64,000 bases of DNA from Nonomuraea pusilla (lineage in GTDB: Bacteria; Actinomycetota; Actinomycetes; Streptosporangiales; Streptosporangiaceae): contig NZ_FOBF01000021.1 in assembly GCF_900109355.1 (NCBI RefSeq), positions 118,591 to 182,590 on the forward strand, read 5' to 3'. The position numbers and the translations under genes are program-made. Under the pieces are notes generated by a model. It was not told the DNA's origin, ran no database searches, and worked only from the letters and a program-made list of their open reading frames with translations. Below, piece by piece: positions 7,821-16,303 of this stretch. Each line of letters begins with the position of its first letter. Position 1 is the stretch's first letter.

Positions 7821-7949
7821 TGTGGATAACTCTGTGGATGAGCTGTGAACTATCCCGCTCAGGGTGTGAAAGCTCTGTGGACGAGCCTGGGGATAACTCA
7901 TCCGACCATCCACCGACACGCTTCTGACCTGCAGAAACACTGTCCACGA
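7821..7949. promoter_or_regulatory. Cluster of DnaA-box-like sequences upstream of dnaB
   Basis: Several near-matches to the actinobacterial DnaA box (TTGTCCACA / TGTGGACAA) lie between dnaB and the MATE gene. They are TGTGGATAA 7821-7829, TGTGGATGA 7833-7841, TGTGGACGA 7876-7884, TGGGGATAA 7888-7896 and, in the other orientation, TGTCCACGA 7941-7949. The cluster occupies the dnaB promoter region. DnaA control of dnaB, or DnaA titration, is an inference. Confidence 0.45.
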
Positions 7950-7992
7950 CCTGTGGAGGAAAGAAAGTTGGCCCGACGCGCCGAGTAATGGC

Positions 7993-8004
7993 CATAATGG
8001 ACCG
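7993..8004 (+). promoter_or_regulatory. Candidate -10 element giving a leaderless MATE mRNA
   Basis: CATAAT at 7993-7998 ends six bases before the ATG at 8005, and no convincing ribosome site precedes that ATG. This layout fits leaderless transcripts, common in actinomycetes. A good -35 at standard spacing is not seen (TTGGCC 7968-7973 is 19 bases away). Confidence 0.3.
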
Positions 8005-9306
8005 ATGCCCATTACAGCACGCGACAGGGAGATTCTGCGGCTGGCCGTGCCCGCCTTCGGGGCGCTCGTGGCCGAGCCGCTCTTCCTGCTGGCCGACTAC
8101 GCCATCGTCGGGCACGGCCTGGGCACCACCGCTCTCGGCGCGCTCGGCGTCGCGGGCACCGTCCTGTCCACCCTGGTGAACCTGTGCGTGTTCCTCGCCT
8201 ACGGCACCACCGCGTCCGTCGCCCGCCAGAGCGGCGCCGGCAACCACGCCAGGGCCATGCGCAACGGCGTGGACGGCATCTGGCTGGCCCTGGCCATCGG
8301 CGCGGCGGTCGTCGCCGTGTGCTGGCCGCTCGCCCCGGCGATCGTGGAGCTGTTCGGGGCGGGCCAGGAGCAGACCGCGGAGGCGGTGACGTATCTGCGG
8401 ATCAGCCTGCTGGGCGCGCCCGGGATGCTGGTCGTGCTCGCGGGCACCGGCGTGCTGCGCGGCCTCCAGGACACCGTGACCCCGCTCGCGGTCGCCGTGG
8501 GGTCGTTCGCGCTCAACGCCGCGCTGAACGCCTGGTTCGTGCTGGGCCTGCACTGGGGCATCGCCGGCTCGGCCTGGGGGACGGTGCTGGCCCAGACGCT
8601 CGGCGCGGCCGTCTACCTGGCGGTGGTCGTCAGGGGCGCGCTGCGCCTGGGGACGCCGCTCGTCCCCGACCTCGCCGGCGTGCGGCAGGCGGGCACCGCG
8701 AGCTTCGCCCTGCTCGTCAGGACGGTGTGCCTGCGCGTCGTGCTGGTCGTCGCCACCGTGGTCGCCACCAGGATGGGCAAGCCGGAGCTGGCCGCGTACG
8801 CGATCGCCACGCAGCTGTGGACGCTGCTCGCCTTCGCCCTCGACGCCATCGCGATCGCCGGGCAGGCCATCACCGGGCGCTCGCTGGGCGCGGGCGACAC
8901 CGTGGCGACCAGGGCCGCCACCAGGCGCATGGTGCAGTGGGGCGCCTGGTCGGGCGTCGTGCTCGGCGCCGTGGTGCTGGCGGCCAGGCCCCTCGTGCCC
9001 GGCCTGTTCGACGCCGACCCCCAGGTCACCGCGCAGCTGCTGGCGCTGCTGTGGCCGGTCGCGCTGTTCCAGCCGGTCTGCGGGGTGGTGTTCGTGCTGG
9101 ACGGCGTGCTGATCGGCGCGGGCGACCAGCGGTACCTGGCGTGGGCCGGGGTGTGGACGACGCTGGCGTACCTGCCCGCCGCCTTCCTCGCGTCCGGATT
9201 CGGCGTCGTGGCCCTGTGGTGCGCGCTCGGCGTGTGGATGGTGGCCCGGCTGATCACGCTGGTCCGGCGGGCCGCGGGCACTGCCTGGCTGGTGACCGGG
9301 GCGTAA
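8005..9306 (+). CDS. MATE-family efflux transporter (DinF-like)
   Basis: The product has 433 residues with about 12 membrane segments in two similar halves, the MATE (multidrug and toxin extrusion) architecture. Recognisable stretches are LAVPAFGALVAEPLFLLAD in helix 1, VGHGLGTTALGALGVAGTV, and ALNAWFVLGLHWGIAGSAWG at the end of the first half. It probably exports cationic drugs or metabolites using Na+ or H+. It is oriented away from dnaB, and its mRNA may be leaderless. Nothing nearby indicates a substrate. Confidence 0.9.
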   Translation: MPITARDREILRLAVPAFGALVAEPLFLLADYAIVGHGLGTTALGALGVAGTVLSTLVNLCVFLAYGTTASVARQSGAGNHARAMRNGVDGIWLALAIGAAVVAVCWPLAPAIVELFGAGQEQTAEAVTYLRISLLGAPGMLVVLAGTGVLRGLQDTVTPLAVAVGSFALNAALNAWFVLGLHWGIAGSAWGTVLAQTLGAAVYLAVVVRGALRLGTPLVPDLAGVRQAGTASFALLVRTVCLRVVLVVATVVATRMGKPELAAYAIATQLWTLLAFALDAIAIAGQAITGRSLGAGDTVATRAATRRMVQWGAWSGVVLGAVVLAARPLVPGLFDADPQVTAQLLALLWPVALFQPVCGVVFVLDGVLIGAGDQRYLAWAGVWTTLAYLPAAFLASGFGVVALWCALGVWMVARLITLVRRAAGTAWLVTGA

Positions 9307-9342
9307 CCGGTTTGTGCTTGCTGTTGTCCGAGTGGTGAGACA

Positions 9343-10896
9343 TTGTGGGCGAGTTCCCTGAGCGGGGTGTGTTCTTTGTCTGCAAACACGTCCTTGTCCA
9401 CAAACCCGTCCACCACGCCGCGCGCCATCACGCGACGGCTGCCCGCGGCTGAGGCGACCGGGCTGCGCACCGGCGCCCGGCACAGCCTGGCCGAGATCTA
9501 CCGCCCGGCCGACCTGGTCGTGCTCGGGCTCGGCGTGATGATCGGCGCGGGCGTCTTCAGCATCGCGGGGCAGCAGGCGGCCACCACCGCCGGACCCGGC
9601 GTGATCCTGTCCTTCATGATCGCCGGTATCGCGTGCCTGCTCGCCTGCCTGTGCTACGCCGAGCTGTCCTCGACGATGCCGACCTCCGGCAGCGCCTACA
9701 CCTTCACGTACGTCATCTTCGGCGAGGTCTGGGCGTGGGTCATCGGCTGGGCACTGATCCTGGAGCTGCAGTTCGCGGCGGCGGTGGTGGCGCGCGCGTG
9801 GGCCGCCATCACCGTGCGGGCGATCGAGAACTTCGGGGTGGCGCTGCCGCGCGGGGACCTGGCCGGCGACCTGCTGGCGCCGGCCGTCCTGGTGCTGCTG
9901 ACCGGCGTCGTCGCGCTCAGCGCGCGCGTGGGGCTGCGCGCGCTGTGGGTCATGGTGTCGGCGAAGCTGCTCGCCATCGGCGCGGTCATCGTCGTCGGCG
10001 CCAGGTACGTGGACGTGTCCAACTTCGGCGACTTCTACGTGAAGCCGAAGCCGGTCGCCGCGCAGCCGACGACCGTCCTCGAGGTCTTCGTCGGCCAGAG
10101 CCACGCCTTCGGCTGGTTCGGCGTGTTCTCGGCGGCGTCGGCCATCGCGTTCGCCTACATCGGGTTCGACATCGTGGCCACGTCGGCCGAGGAGACCGTG
10201 AACGCGCCGAAGGCCGTGCCGAAAGGCATGATCAGGAGCCTGGTGATCGCCACGGTCCTCTACATCGCGGTCGCCGTGGTCATGGTCGGGATGGTGCCGT
10301 ACACGAAGATCTCCGTGGACGCGCCGCTGTCGAGTGCCTTCCACCTGATCGGGCTCGACTGGATGGGGCACGTCATCGACGTCGGCGCGGTGCTCGGCCT
10401 GACCACGGTGATACTCGTCCTGATCGTCGGGCAGACGCGCGTGCTGTTCTCGATGGCCCGCGACGGGCTGATCCCGCGCCGCCTCGCCAAGGTCAGCCGC
10501 AGGTACCACACCCCCACGCGGGTGACCCTGGTGATCGGGGCCGTGGCGGTCGTGCTGGCCGAGTTCGTGCCGGTGCTGACGATGCAGGAGCTCGTCGTCA
10601 TCGGGACGCTGTTCGCGTTCCTGTTCGTCTCGGCCGGCGTGATCGTGATGCGGCGCCGCATGCCGCACCTGGAGCGCGGGTTCCGAGTGCCGCTGTCACC
10701 CGTGCTGCCCGCGCTCTCGCTGGTCGCCACGCTGTGGCTGATGGTCAACCTGCGGGTGCTCACATGGGGCTGGTTCGCCCTGTACATGGCCTTCGGCCTG
10801 CTGGTCTACCTCCTGTACGGCAGACGCCACAGCCTGCTCGCGAACCCGCGCACGCCCGTCGTGGAGCCGCCCGGCCGCGGCCGGCACCGGCGTTAG
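9343..10896 (+). CDS. APC-superfamily amino acid permease (cationic amino acid transporter-like)
   Basis: The product has up to 517 residues with about 12 hydrophobic helices. The APC signature is in helix 1: LGLGVMIGAGVFSIAGQQA (Gly-rich unwound segment that binds the amino-acid backbone). CYAELSSTMPTSGSAYTFTY and AFIGFD-type AYIGFDIVATSAEE follow. It imports amino acids by proton symport or exchange. The N-terminal 40 residues are polar and the start is uncertain: TTG 9343 is the longest, while TTG 9376 has GAGCGGGG 8 bases upstream and may be the real one. It converges with the ABC operon 10 bases downstream. Confidence 0.88.
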   Translation: MWASSLSGVCSLSANTSLSTNPSTTPRAITRRLPAAEATGLRTGARHSLAEIYRPADLVVLGLGVMIGAGVFSIAGQQAATTAGPGVILSFMIAGIACLLACLCYAELSSTMPTSGSAYTFTYVIFGEVWAWVIGWALILELQFAAAVVARAWAAITVRAIENFGVALPRGDLAGDLLAPAVLVLLTGVVALSARVGLRALWVMVSAKLLAIGAVIVVGARYVDVSNFGDFYVKPKPVAAQPTTVLEVFVGQSHAFGWFGVFSAASAIAFAYIGFDIVATSAEETVNAPKAVPKGMIRSLVIATVLYIAVAVVMVGMVPYTKISVDAPLSSAFHLIGLDWMGHVIDVGAVLGLTTVILVLIVGQTRVLFSMARDGLIPRRLAKVSRRYHTPTRVTLVIGAVAVVLAEFVPVLTMQELVVIGTLFAFLFVSAGVIVMRRRMPHLERGFRVPLSPVLPALSLVATLWLMVNLRVLTWGWFALYMAFGLLVYLLYGRRHSLLANPRTPVVEPPGRGRHRR

Positions 10897-10906
10897 CAGG
10901 CCGGGG

Positions 10907-11650
10907 TCAGAGGCGGCCCGCCTCCAGCACGCTGCGCAGGAACGCGCGGGTGCGCTCGTGCTCCGGCTCCCGGAAGATCTGCTCGGGCGGGCCCTTCTCC
11001 AGCAGCACCCCGCCGTCCAGGAAGCACACGGTGTCGGAGATGTCGCGGCAGAAGCCCATCTCGTGCGTGGTCAGGATCATCGTCATGCCCGACTCCTTGA
11101 GCTCCCTGATGATGCCCAGCACCTCCAGGACGAGCTGCGGGTCGAGCGCCGACGTGACCTCGTCCAGCAGGATCAGCCTCGGCTGCGTGGCCAGCGCCCT
11201 GATCACCGCCACCCGCTGCTGCTGCCCGCCCGACAGGCTGTCGGGGTACGCCCCCGCCTTGCCCGCCAGCCCGAACCGGTCCAGCAGGTCGCGCGCCTGC
11301 TCCTCGGCCTGCGCCTTCGACACGCCGTGCACCCGCCGGGGCGCCAGCGTGATGTTGTCGAGCACCGTCATGTGCGGGAACAGGTTGAACGCCTGGAAGA
11401 CGATGCCGAGCCGCTTGCGGACGTCGTCCACGCGCACCCGCGGGTCGGTGATGTCGTCGCCGTCGAGGCGGATCGTGCCGTCGTCCACCGTCTCCAGCAG
11501 GTTCACGCAGCGCAGCAGCGTGGACTTGCCCGACCCGGACGCCCCGATCAGGCTCACCACCTCGTGCGGCCGCACCTCCAGGTCGATGCCGCGCAGCACG
11601 CTGTGCCCGTGGAAGCTCTTCCACACCCCTTCGATGGACAGCAGGCTCAT
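10907..11650 (-). CDS. Polar amino acid ABC transporter, ATP-binding subunit (GlnQ type)
   Basis: The product has 247 residues and is the cytoplasmic ATPase of an amino-acid importer. It shows Walker A GASGSGKST (about 36-44), Q-loop VFQAFNLFPHMT, signature LSGGQQQRVAV, Walker B LILLDEVTSALD and H-loop TTHEM. The QQQR form of the signature and the LFPHMT motif are typical of polar amino acid transporters (HisP/GlnQ). The ATG at 11650 overlaps the permease stop by 4 bases, so translation is coupled. It is the last gene of the operon binding protein - permease - ATPase. Confidence 0.95.
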   Translation of the reverse strand: MSLLSIEGVWKSFHGHSVLRGIDLEVRPHEVVSLIGASGSGKSTLLRCVNLLETVDDGTIRLDGDDITDPRVRVDDVRKRLGIVFQAFNLFPHMTVLDNITLAPRRVHGVSKAQAEEQARDLLDRFGLAGKAGAYPDSLSGGQQQRVAVIRALATQPRLILLDEVTSALDPQLVLEVLGIIRELKESGMTMILTTHEMGFCRDISDTVCFLDGGVLLEKGPPEQIFREPEHERTRAFLRSVLEAGRL

Positions 11651-12486
11651 GCTCCGCGCCTCCTGCGGGTGCGCTCGGCCAGGTGGTCGGTGAACCTGGC
11701 CATCGGGATGGTGAGCAGGATGAACAGCAGCGCCGCCACCAGGTACGGCGTGTAGTTGAACGTGCTGGCCGCGTGGATCTGCGCCTGCCGCAGCGCCTCC
11801 AGCGGGCCGATGGTGGCGACCAGGGCGGTGTCCTTCTGTAGGGAGACGAAGTCGTTCAGCAGCGGCGGCACGACCCGGCGGGTCGCCTGCGGCAGCACGA
11901 CGAACCACATGGTCCTGCCGTGGCTCAGGCCGAGCGACCGGGCCGCCGCCACCTGGCTCGGGTGGATCGACTCGATCCCGGAACGGAACACCTCGGCCAC
12001 GTACGCGCCGTACGACAGGGTCAGCGCGATGACGCCGAGGGTCGCCAGGTCGGACGGGATGCCCTGCAGCCGCAGCGCGGGCAGCCCGAAGCCGATCAGG
12101 TAGATGACCAGGATCGTCGGCACGCCACGGAACACGTCCGTGTAGAGCGTCGCCAGCGCCCTGATCGGGAAGAACGCCGGCGTCGTGATGCCCCTGGCGA
12201 GCGCCACCAGCAGCCCGACGATCAGGATCAGCGGCTCGGCGAAGAGGAAGATCTTGATGTTGAGCAGGAACCCGTCGAGGACGTCGGGCAGCGCCTTGAG
12301 GAACTGCTCACCGTCGAAGAACGTCTCCTCGACGCGCGGCCAGCCGGGCGAGTTCGTGACCACCCACACGAGCAGGACGATGAACACGACCGTCGAGAGG
12401 GTGGCCACCGACGCGGAGCGGCGGGCGCGCGTCCTGCGGATCTGCTCCCGCTCGACCTGCCGCTCCGACTTGACCCATTCGCTCAC
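11647..12486 (-). CDS. Polar amino acid ABC transporter, permease subunit (HisM/GlnP type)
   Basis: The product has 279 residues. The N terminus is basic and cytoplasmic (about 1-26), followed by about five or six membrane helices. The family's LLNIKIFLFAEPL entry and the EAA loop contacting the ATPase are present (EVFRSGIESIHPSQVAAARSLGLSHGRTM). It forms the membrane channel of the importer, probably as a homodimer since only one permease gene is present. GTG 12486 starts 8 bases after the binding-protein stop, and its own stop overlaps the ATPase ATG. Confidence 0.93.
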   Translation of the reverse strand: MSEWVKSERQVEREQIRRTRARRSASVATLSTVVFIVLLVWVVTNSPGWPRVEETFFDGEQFLKALPDVLDGFLLNIKIFLFAEPLILIVGLLVALARGITTPAFFPIRALATLYTDVFRGVPTILVIYLIGFGLPALRLQGIPSDLATLGVIALTLSYGAYVAEVFRSGIESIHPSQVAAARSLGLSHGRTMWFVVLPQATRRVVPPLLNDFVSLQKDTALVATIGPLEALRQAQIHAASTFNYTPYLVAALLFILLTIPMARFTDHLAERTRRRRGA

Positions 12487-12493
12487 GTGAGCG

Positions 12494-13372
12494 TCACTTC
12501 AGCTCGGGCGCGCCGGCGGCGGAGCCGAGCCACTCCTGCTCGATCTTGGCCAGTTCGCCCTTCGACTTCAGCGCGTCCACGGCCTTGTCCACGCAGGACT
12601 TGAGCGCGCTGCCCTTCTCCATCACCAGGCCGAACTCCTCCGGCGTGCCGCCGGTGGCCCCGAACTGGCCGACGATCTTGCTGTCCTCGACCTGGGCGGC
12701 GGTGACGTAGAACGCGGTCGGCAGGTCCACGACCAGTGCGTCGATCTGCTTGTTCTTCAGCGCGTTCACCGAGTCGATCTGCTCGTTGTAGACGTTCGGG
12801 TCGGCCGACGGCTTGATGACGTTCTTGACGGCGTCGAGCGCGGTGGTGCCGACCTGGACGCCGATCTTGGCGTCCTTGAGCTGGGCGAGGCTGGTGACGT
12901 CGGCGAACTTGCCGCCCTTGACGGCCACGACCGCCTGCTTGACGGTGTAGTAGCCCTTGCTGAAGTCGACCGCCTTGGCCCGGTCGGGGGTGATCGAGAC
13001 CTGGTTGACGTCGAAGTCGAACGGCTTGGTGCCCGGCGCGAACGCCGAGTCGAACTTGACGGTGCTCCACTGCACCTCGTCGCGGTCGAAGCCCATCTCG
13101 CCGGCCACGGCGTAGGCGACGGCGCTCTCGAAGCCCTGGCCGTTGCTCGGGTCGTCGTCCTTGAACCAGGGCTCGTAGGCGGGCTTGTCGGTGCCGATGG
13201 TCAGCTTGCCGGCGGTGACGAGCTTGAGCTGGTCCTTGGTGCACGCGGTTGTCGCGGCGCCCGCGGCGGACGTCGTGGGACTGGCCGTACTCGCCGTGTC
13301 GTCGGCGGGGGCGCAGGCGACGGCCGCCACCGCGAGCGCGCCGAGCGCGAGCAGCATCGAGGGACGGGCCAT
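12494..13372 (-). CDS. Polar amino acid ABC transporter, substrate-binding lipoprotein (SBP family 3)
   Basis: The product has 292 residues. The signal peptide ends in a lipobox (AVAAVAC, Cys about 20), so the mature protein is lipid-anchored outside the membrane. A Thr/Ser/Ala-rich linker precedes the family 3 domain: KLTIGTDKPAYEPWF at the start, FDFDVNQVSITPDRAKAVDFSKGY in the binding cleft, and IGVQVGTTA later. ATG 13372 has CTGGAGG about 7 bases upstream. It is first in the operon; on the minus strand a TAGAAT-like -10 lies at 13412-13417. The specificity (Gln, Glu, His or other) is not predictable from this. Confidence 0.93.
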   Translation of the reverse strand: MARPSMLLALGALAVAAVACAPADDTASTASPTTSAAGAATTACTKDQLKLVTAGKLTIGTDKPAYEPWFKDDDPSNGQGFESAVAYAVAGEMGFDRDEVQWSTVKFDSAFAPGTKPFDFDVNQVSITPDRAKAVDFSKGYYTVKQAVVAVKGGKFADVTSLAQLKDAKIGVQVGTTALDAVKNVIKPSADPNVYNEQIDSVNALKNKQIDALVVDLPTAFYVTAAQVEDSKIVGQFGATGGTPEEFGLVMEKGSALKSCVDKAVDALKSKGELAKIEQEWLGSAAGAPELK

Positions 13373-13686
13373 GTCGGAGCCTCCAGGGGAAAGCGGGGAA
13401 GAACGAGGGGTATTCTACGCTGCCCCAATAGGGAAATAAGCTCCCACCTGTATATATGGCAGCCGATCTCCGACGGAACCCGCCACCCTCAGAACAACCG
13501 CTTTCCCTGGCACAGAAGCGCCCCCGGAACCATCGCGATCCCGTGCCTCCCCACTGGGCTGCTCAGAGCGCAGGCCGATAGGGGTCGCCGGGCTGCCCTT
13601 CGGAACGGCTGCCCAGGGCTACCGCCGGGATCTGATCTGAACCAGTCGGGCAGCGACACGTACCACCCGTCCGCGAGCGAGAACGA
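13373..13686. other. Intergenic stretch between the ABC operon and the rplI terminator, no convincing gene
   Basis: The left part holds the ABC operon leader and promoter (TAGAAT on the minus strand at 13412-13417). I see no convincing gene in 13440-13686. A 76-codon minus-strand frame (13489-13719) is open, but it runs out of the terminator hairpin and has no ribosome site. Confidence 0.5.
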
Positions 13687-13732
13687 CAGCAGCGGCCCCA
13701 CGATCACGGGTGTGATCACGGAGCCGCTGCTG
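13687..13732 (-). terminator. Hairpin terminator of the rpsF-rplI operon
   Basis: Arms at 13687-13707 and 13712-13732 pair in 18 of 21 positions around a four-base loop. The three non-matching positions can form G-U pairs in the minus-strand RNA. It lies about 60 bases past the rplI stop. There is no clear U tract, which is common in actinomycete terminators. Confidence 0.7.
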
Positions 13733-13794
13733 TTCGATCTACTTCGCCAACGGCGTGCTGGCGGGAGCCAGGGCCGCGGACGTGAGCGGGGTCG

Positions 13795-14241
13795 TCAGCC
13801 GGCGACGACCTCGACGTCGAGCGAAGCCGACACCTCGGGGTGCAGCTTCACGGTGACCCGGTGGGAGCCGACGCTCTTGATCGGGTTGGGGATCTCGATG
13901 CGGCGGCGGTCGAGCGCCGGGCCGCCGGCGGCCTGCACCGCGTCGGCGATGTCGCCGGTGGTGATGGAGCCGAACAGGCGGCCGGACTCACCCGCGCGGG
14001 TGGTCAGGCGCACGCGGAGGGCGCCGAGCCGGCCGGCGACCTCCTTGGCGGTGCCGAGGTCGCGGATCTCGCGGGCGTCACGGGCCTTCTTGATGGCCTC
14101 GATCTGCTTCTCCGCGCCACGCGTCCAGCGCATGGCGTAGCCGCGCGGGATGAGGTAGTTACGGCCGTAGCCGTCCTTGACCTCGACGACGTCACCGGGG
14201 GTGCCGAGGCCGGAGACCTCGTTGGTGAGGATGAGCTTCAT
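13795..14241 (-). CDS. rplI: 50S ribosomal protein L9
   Basis: The product has 148 residues, the normal length. The N domain matches MKLILTNEVSGLGTPGDVVE and then GYGRNYLIPRGYAM, the universal L9 signature. A long connecting helix about residues 40-75 leads to the C domain (LFGSITTGDIADAV...). L9 binds 23S rRNA at the base of the L1 stalk. It is the last gene of rpsF-ssb-rpsR-rplI, 14 bases after rpsR. Confidence 0.98.
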   Translation of the reverse strand: MKLILTNEVSGLGTPGDVVEVKDGYGRNYLIPRGYAMRWTRGAEKQIEAIKKARDAREIRDLGTAKEVAGRLGALRVRLTTRAGESGRLFGSITTGDIADAVQAAGGPALDRRRIEIPNPIKSVGSHRVTVKLHPEVSASLDVEVVAG

Positions 14242-14255
14242 ATCGACAGACCTCC

Positions 14256-14492
14256 TTAGCGCGCGGTGCTCGTGTAAGGCAGCAGGGCCACCTCACGGGC
14301 GTTCTTGATCGCGGTCGCCACGTCGCGCTGGTGCTGGGTGCAGTTGCCCGTCACCCGGCGCGCACGGATCTTGCCGCGGTCGGAGATGAACTTCCGCAGC
14401 AGCGCCGTGTCCTTGTAGTCGACGTAGGAGATCTTGTCGTGGCAGAACAGGCAAACCTTCTTCTTGGGCTTGCGCAGTGCCGGCTTGGCCAT
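14256..14492 (-). CDS. rpsR: 30S ribosomal protein S18 (Cys-containing form)
   Basis: The product has 78 residues. The S18 core KISYVDYKDTALLRKFISDRGKI and RRVTGNCTQHQRDVATAIKNAR is clear. It keeps CLFC near the N terminus and a further Cys/His pair (GNCTQH), so it is the zinc-binding C+ type. Actinomycetes often carry a second, Cys-free S18 copy induced by zinc starvation elsewhere in the genome. It sits between ssb and rplI in the standard order. Confidence 0.98.
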   Translation of the reverse strand: MAKPALRKPKKKVCLFCHDKISYVDYKDTALLRKFISDRGKIRARRVTGNCTQHQRDVATAIKNAREVALLPYTSTAR

Positions 14493-14555
14493 CGTGGTGC
14501 TCCTTTCAGAGCCCCGCCGTCAGAGCGGGAATGGACTCGGGCTTGTGGACTGGGT

Positions 14556-15101
14556 CTAGAAAGGCGGTTCGTCGCTGAAGTCGCCGCCGCCGCCGAAGCC
14601 GCCGCCGCCCTGCTGGCCGCCGCCCTGGTAGCCCCCGCCGAAGCCGCCGCCGCCCTGGGGCGGGGCCGGCGTCGCCGAGGCCCACGGGTCGTCAGCCGGG
14701 CCGCCGAAGCCGCCGCCACCGCCGCCGCCCTGACGGGAGGTGCGGTTGACCTTGGCGGTGGCGTTGCGCAGGGACGGGCCGACCTCGTCGACCTCGACCT
14801 CGTAGACGGTGCGCTTCTCGCCTTCCTTGGTCTCGTAAGACCGCTGCTTGAGCCGCCCCTGCACGATGACCCGCATGCCGCGCTGGAGGCTCTCGGCGAC
14901 GTTCTCGGCCGCCTGCCGCCAGACGTTGCAGGTCAGGAAGAGGCTCTCGCCGTCCTTCCACTCGTTGGTCTGGCGATCCATGAACCGCGGAGTGGACGCG
15001 ATGCGGAATCGGGCCACTGCTTGCCCCGTGGGGGTGAAGCGCAGCTCCGGGTCGTCGACAAGGTTGCCGACGATGGTGATTACGGTGTCGCCTGCTGCCA
15101 T
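14556..15101 (-). CDS. ssb: Single-stranded DNA-binding protein
   Basis: The product has 181 residues. The OB fold covers about 1-115, beginning MAAGDTVITIVGNLVDDPEL, with conserved FRIASTPRFMDRQTNEWKDGE and RGMRVIVQGRLKQRSY. A Gly-rich disordered tail (about 120-172) ends in the acidic tip DFSDEPPF, which recruits replication and repair proteins. It protects single-stranded DNA at forks. It lies between rpsF and rpsR in the usual operon. Confidence 0.98.
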   Translation of the reverse strand: MAAGDTVITIVGNLVDDPELRFTPTGQAVARFRIASTPRFMDRQTNEWKDGESLFLTCNVWRQAAENVAESLQRGMRVIVQGRLKQRSYETKEGEKRTVYEVEVDEVGPSLRNATAKVNRTSRQGGGGGGGFGGPADDPWASATPAPPQGGGGFGGGYQGGGQQGGGGFGGGGDFSDEPPF

Positions 15102-15189
15102 GGCCAGCGCTCGCCTTCCTGCACGCCTTCGCTTGGGTTACGGCTCAGAGTACGGCTCCCGCCCGACAAAAAGCCGGGCAACGAGCTGC

Positions 15190-15480
15190 TTAGTGCACGT
15201 CGGGGCGCAGGACCTTGGTGCGCAGGATGCCCTCGTTGAGGTTCATCTGCCGGTCGAGCTCCTTGACCGTCGCGGGCTCCGCGGACAGGTCGATGACGGC
15301 GTAGATGCCCTCGGACTTCTTGTTGATGTCGTAGGCAAGACGGCGACGGCCCCAGACGTCGACCTTCTCCACGGTGCCGCCGTCGTTGCGGACCACGGTG
15401 AGGAACTGGTCGAGGGACGGCGCGACGGTGCGCTCATCGAGCGAAGGGTCCAGGATGACCATTACTTCGTAACGACGCAT
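15190..15480 (-). CDS. rpsF: 30S ribosomal protein S6
   Basis: The product has 96 residues, starting MRRYEVMVILDPSLDER. The S6 signature VWGRRRLAYDINKKSEGIY is present. ATG 15480 is preceded by GGAG on the minus strand; the frame is open further upstream, but those residues are not part of S6. It is the first gene of rpsF-ssb-rpsR-rplI. S6 pairs with S18 on the 30S platform. Confidence 0.98.
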   Translation of the reverse strand: MRRYEVMVILDPSLDERTVAPSLDQFLTVVRNDGGTVEKVDVWGRRRLAYDINKKSEGIYAVIDLSAEPATVKELDRQMNLNEGILRTKVLRPDVH

Positions 15481-15662
15481 ACGGGACTCCAACCTCCTCT
15501 GGACTCTTGCGGTCACGACACTCTGCCGTGACAGGAGGACGCTGACGTTGAAACCCGGCCGCCCCTTTCGGCGCTCCGGGGTGACGGGTCACCCATCACA
15601 ACGCAGCCTGAACAGGTTACCAGCAGGCCACAGGTGGGAAAGCCTTTAAGAAGCCTGAGGGG

Positions 15663-15989
15663 GTGGTGGCTGTGCCACATGTGCTCCATCCCTCGAAGAG
15701 GGAGCCGTTCAAGCTCACGCTCAACACCGACGGACACTCGCACCCGGTCGAGAACGCCCTGGCCGTCGCCGCGCTCGCGTGCGGCGTGGTGGCCTTCGTG
15801 ATGGCGTTCTTCCCCTCGGCCCACGTGGTCGGGTCCTGGGTGGGCACGCTCGGTTTCGGCGTCGGGCTCTACTCGCAGTACGTCTCGGTGACCACGCCGC
15901 AGCGCGCGCTCAACATCGTCGGGCTCGTCGGCTCGTTCGTGGGCGCCGCGCTCGGCATCGTCCACGGCGGGTTCCTTCCCACTCCGTAG
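15663..15989 (+). CDS. Small conserved-looking membrane protein, unknown function
   Basis: The product has 108 residues (GTG 15663; GTG 15672 with GAGGGGG 9 bases upstream is equally likely). A polar N terminus of about 30 residues (FKLTLNTDGHSHPVENAL) precedes three hydrophobic stretches (ALAVAALACGVVAFVMAF; WVGTLGFGVGLYSQY; IVGLVGSFVGAALGIV). It is divergent from rpsF. I do not recognise the family. Codon use looks like normal coding sequence. Confidence 0.7.
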   Translation: MVAVPHVLHPSKREPFKLTLNTDGHSHPVENALAVAALACGVVAFVMAFFPSAHVVGSWVGTLGFGVGLYSQYVSVTTPQRALNIVGLVGSFVGAALGIVHGGFLPTP

Positions 15990-16040
15990 TCTCCGCGCCC
16001 GCTGTCGCACGGCCCCGGCACGGCCCGGGGCCGCGTGCCG

Positions 16041-16217
16041 TCAGCCGATGTGCAGATCGACGCCGAGCAGGACCAGGAACCACAGGAAGACCGCGAGCAG
16101 CGCCTCCGCGACGTCCCTGACGAGCCCGGGGGTGATGTAGTCGGCGCGCCAGGCGACGTAGATGCCGATGATCACGTAGACGAGGAGGATCAGCGCTCGC
16201 CAGCGCCAGCGTCTCAT
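16041..16217 (-). CDS. 58-residue membrane protein, unknown function
   Basis: A short Arg/Trp-rich N terminus (MRRWRWRA) is followed by two hydrophobic helices (LILLVYVIIGIYVAW and ALLAVFLWFLVLLGV), giving a hairpin membrane protein. ATG 16217 has GGAGAAG 5 bases upstream. It is divergent from the endonuclease IV gene. No family assigned; its size and clean ribosome site make it a plausible real gene. Confidence 0.65.
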   Translation of the reverse strand: MRRWRWRALILLVYVIIGIYVAWRADYITPGLVRDVAEALLAVFLWFLVLLGVDLHIG

Positions 16218-16303
16218 GTCGCTTCTCCTAGCGATAGGGGGCCCTTGGCGACTTCCCCCGCACCCTCCCGGCAAACGGATGGGCAACGGATAAGCTCGGT
16301 GAC

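Noticed and set aside
7717..10668. 983-codon open frame on the minus strand over the MATE/APC genes
   Set aside because: It is the antisense shadow of high-GC genes; the composition is His/Asp/Gly/Arg low complexity and the plus-strand proteins are clear.
13489..13719. 76-codon minus-strand frame between rplI and the ABC operon
   Set aside because: It begins inside the terminator hairpin and lacks a ribosome site.
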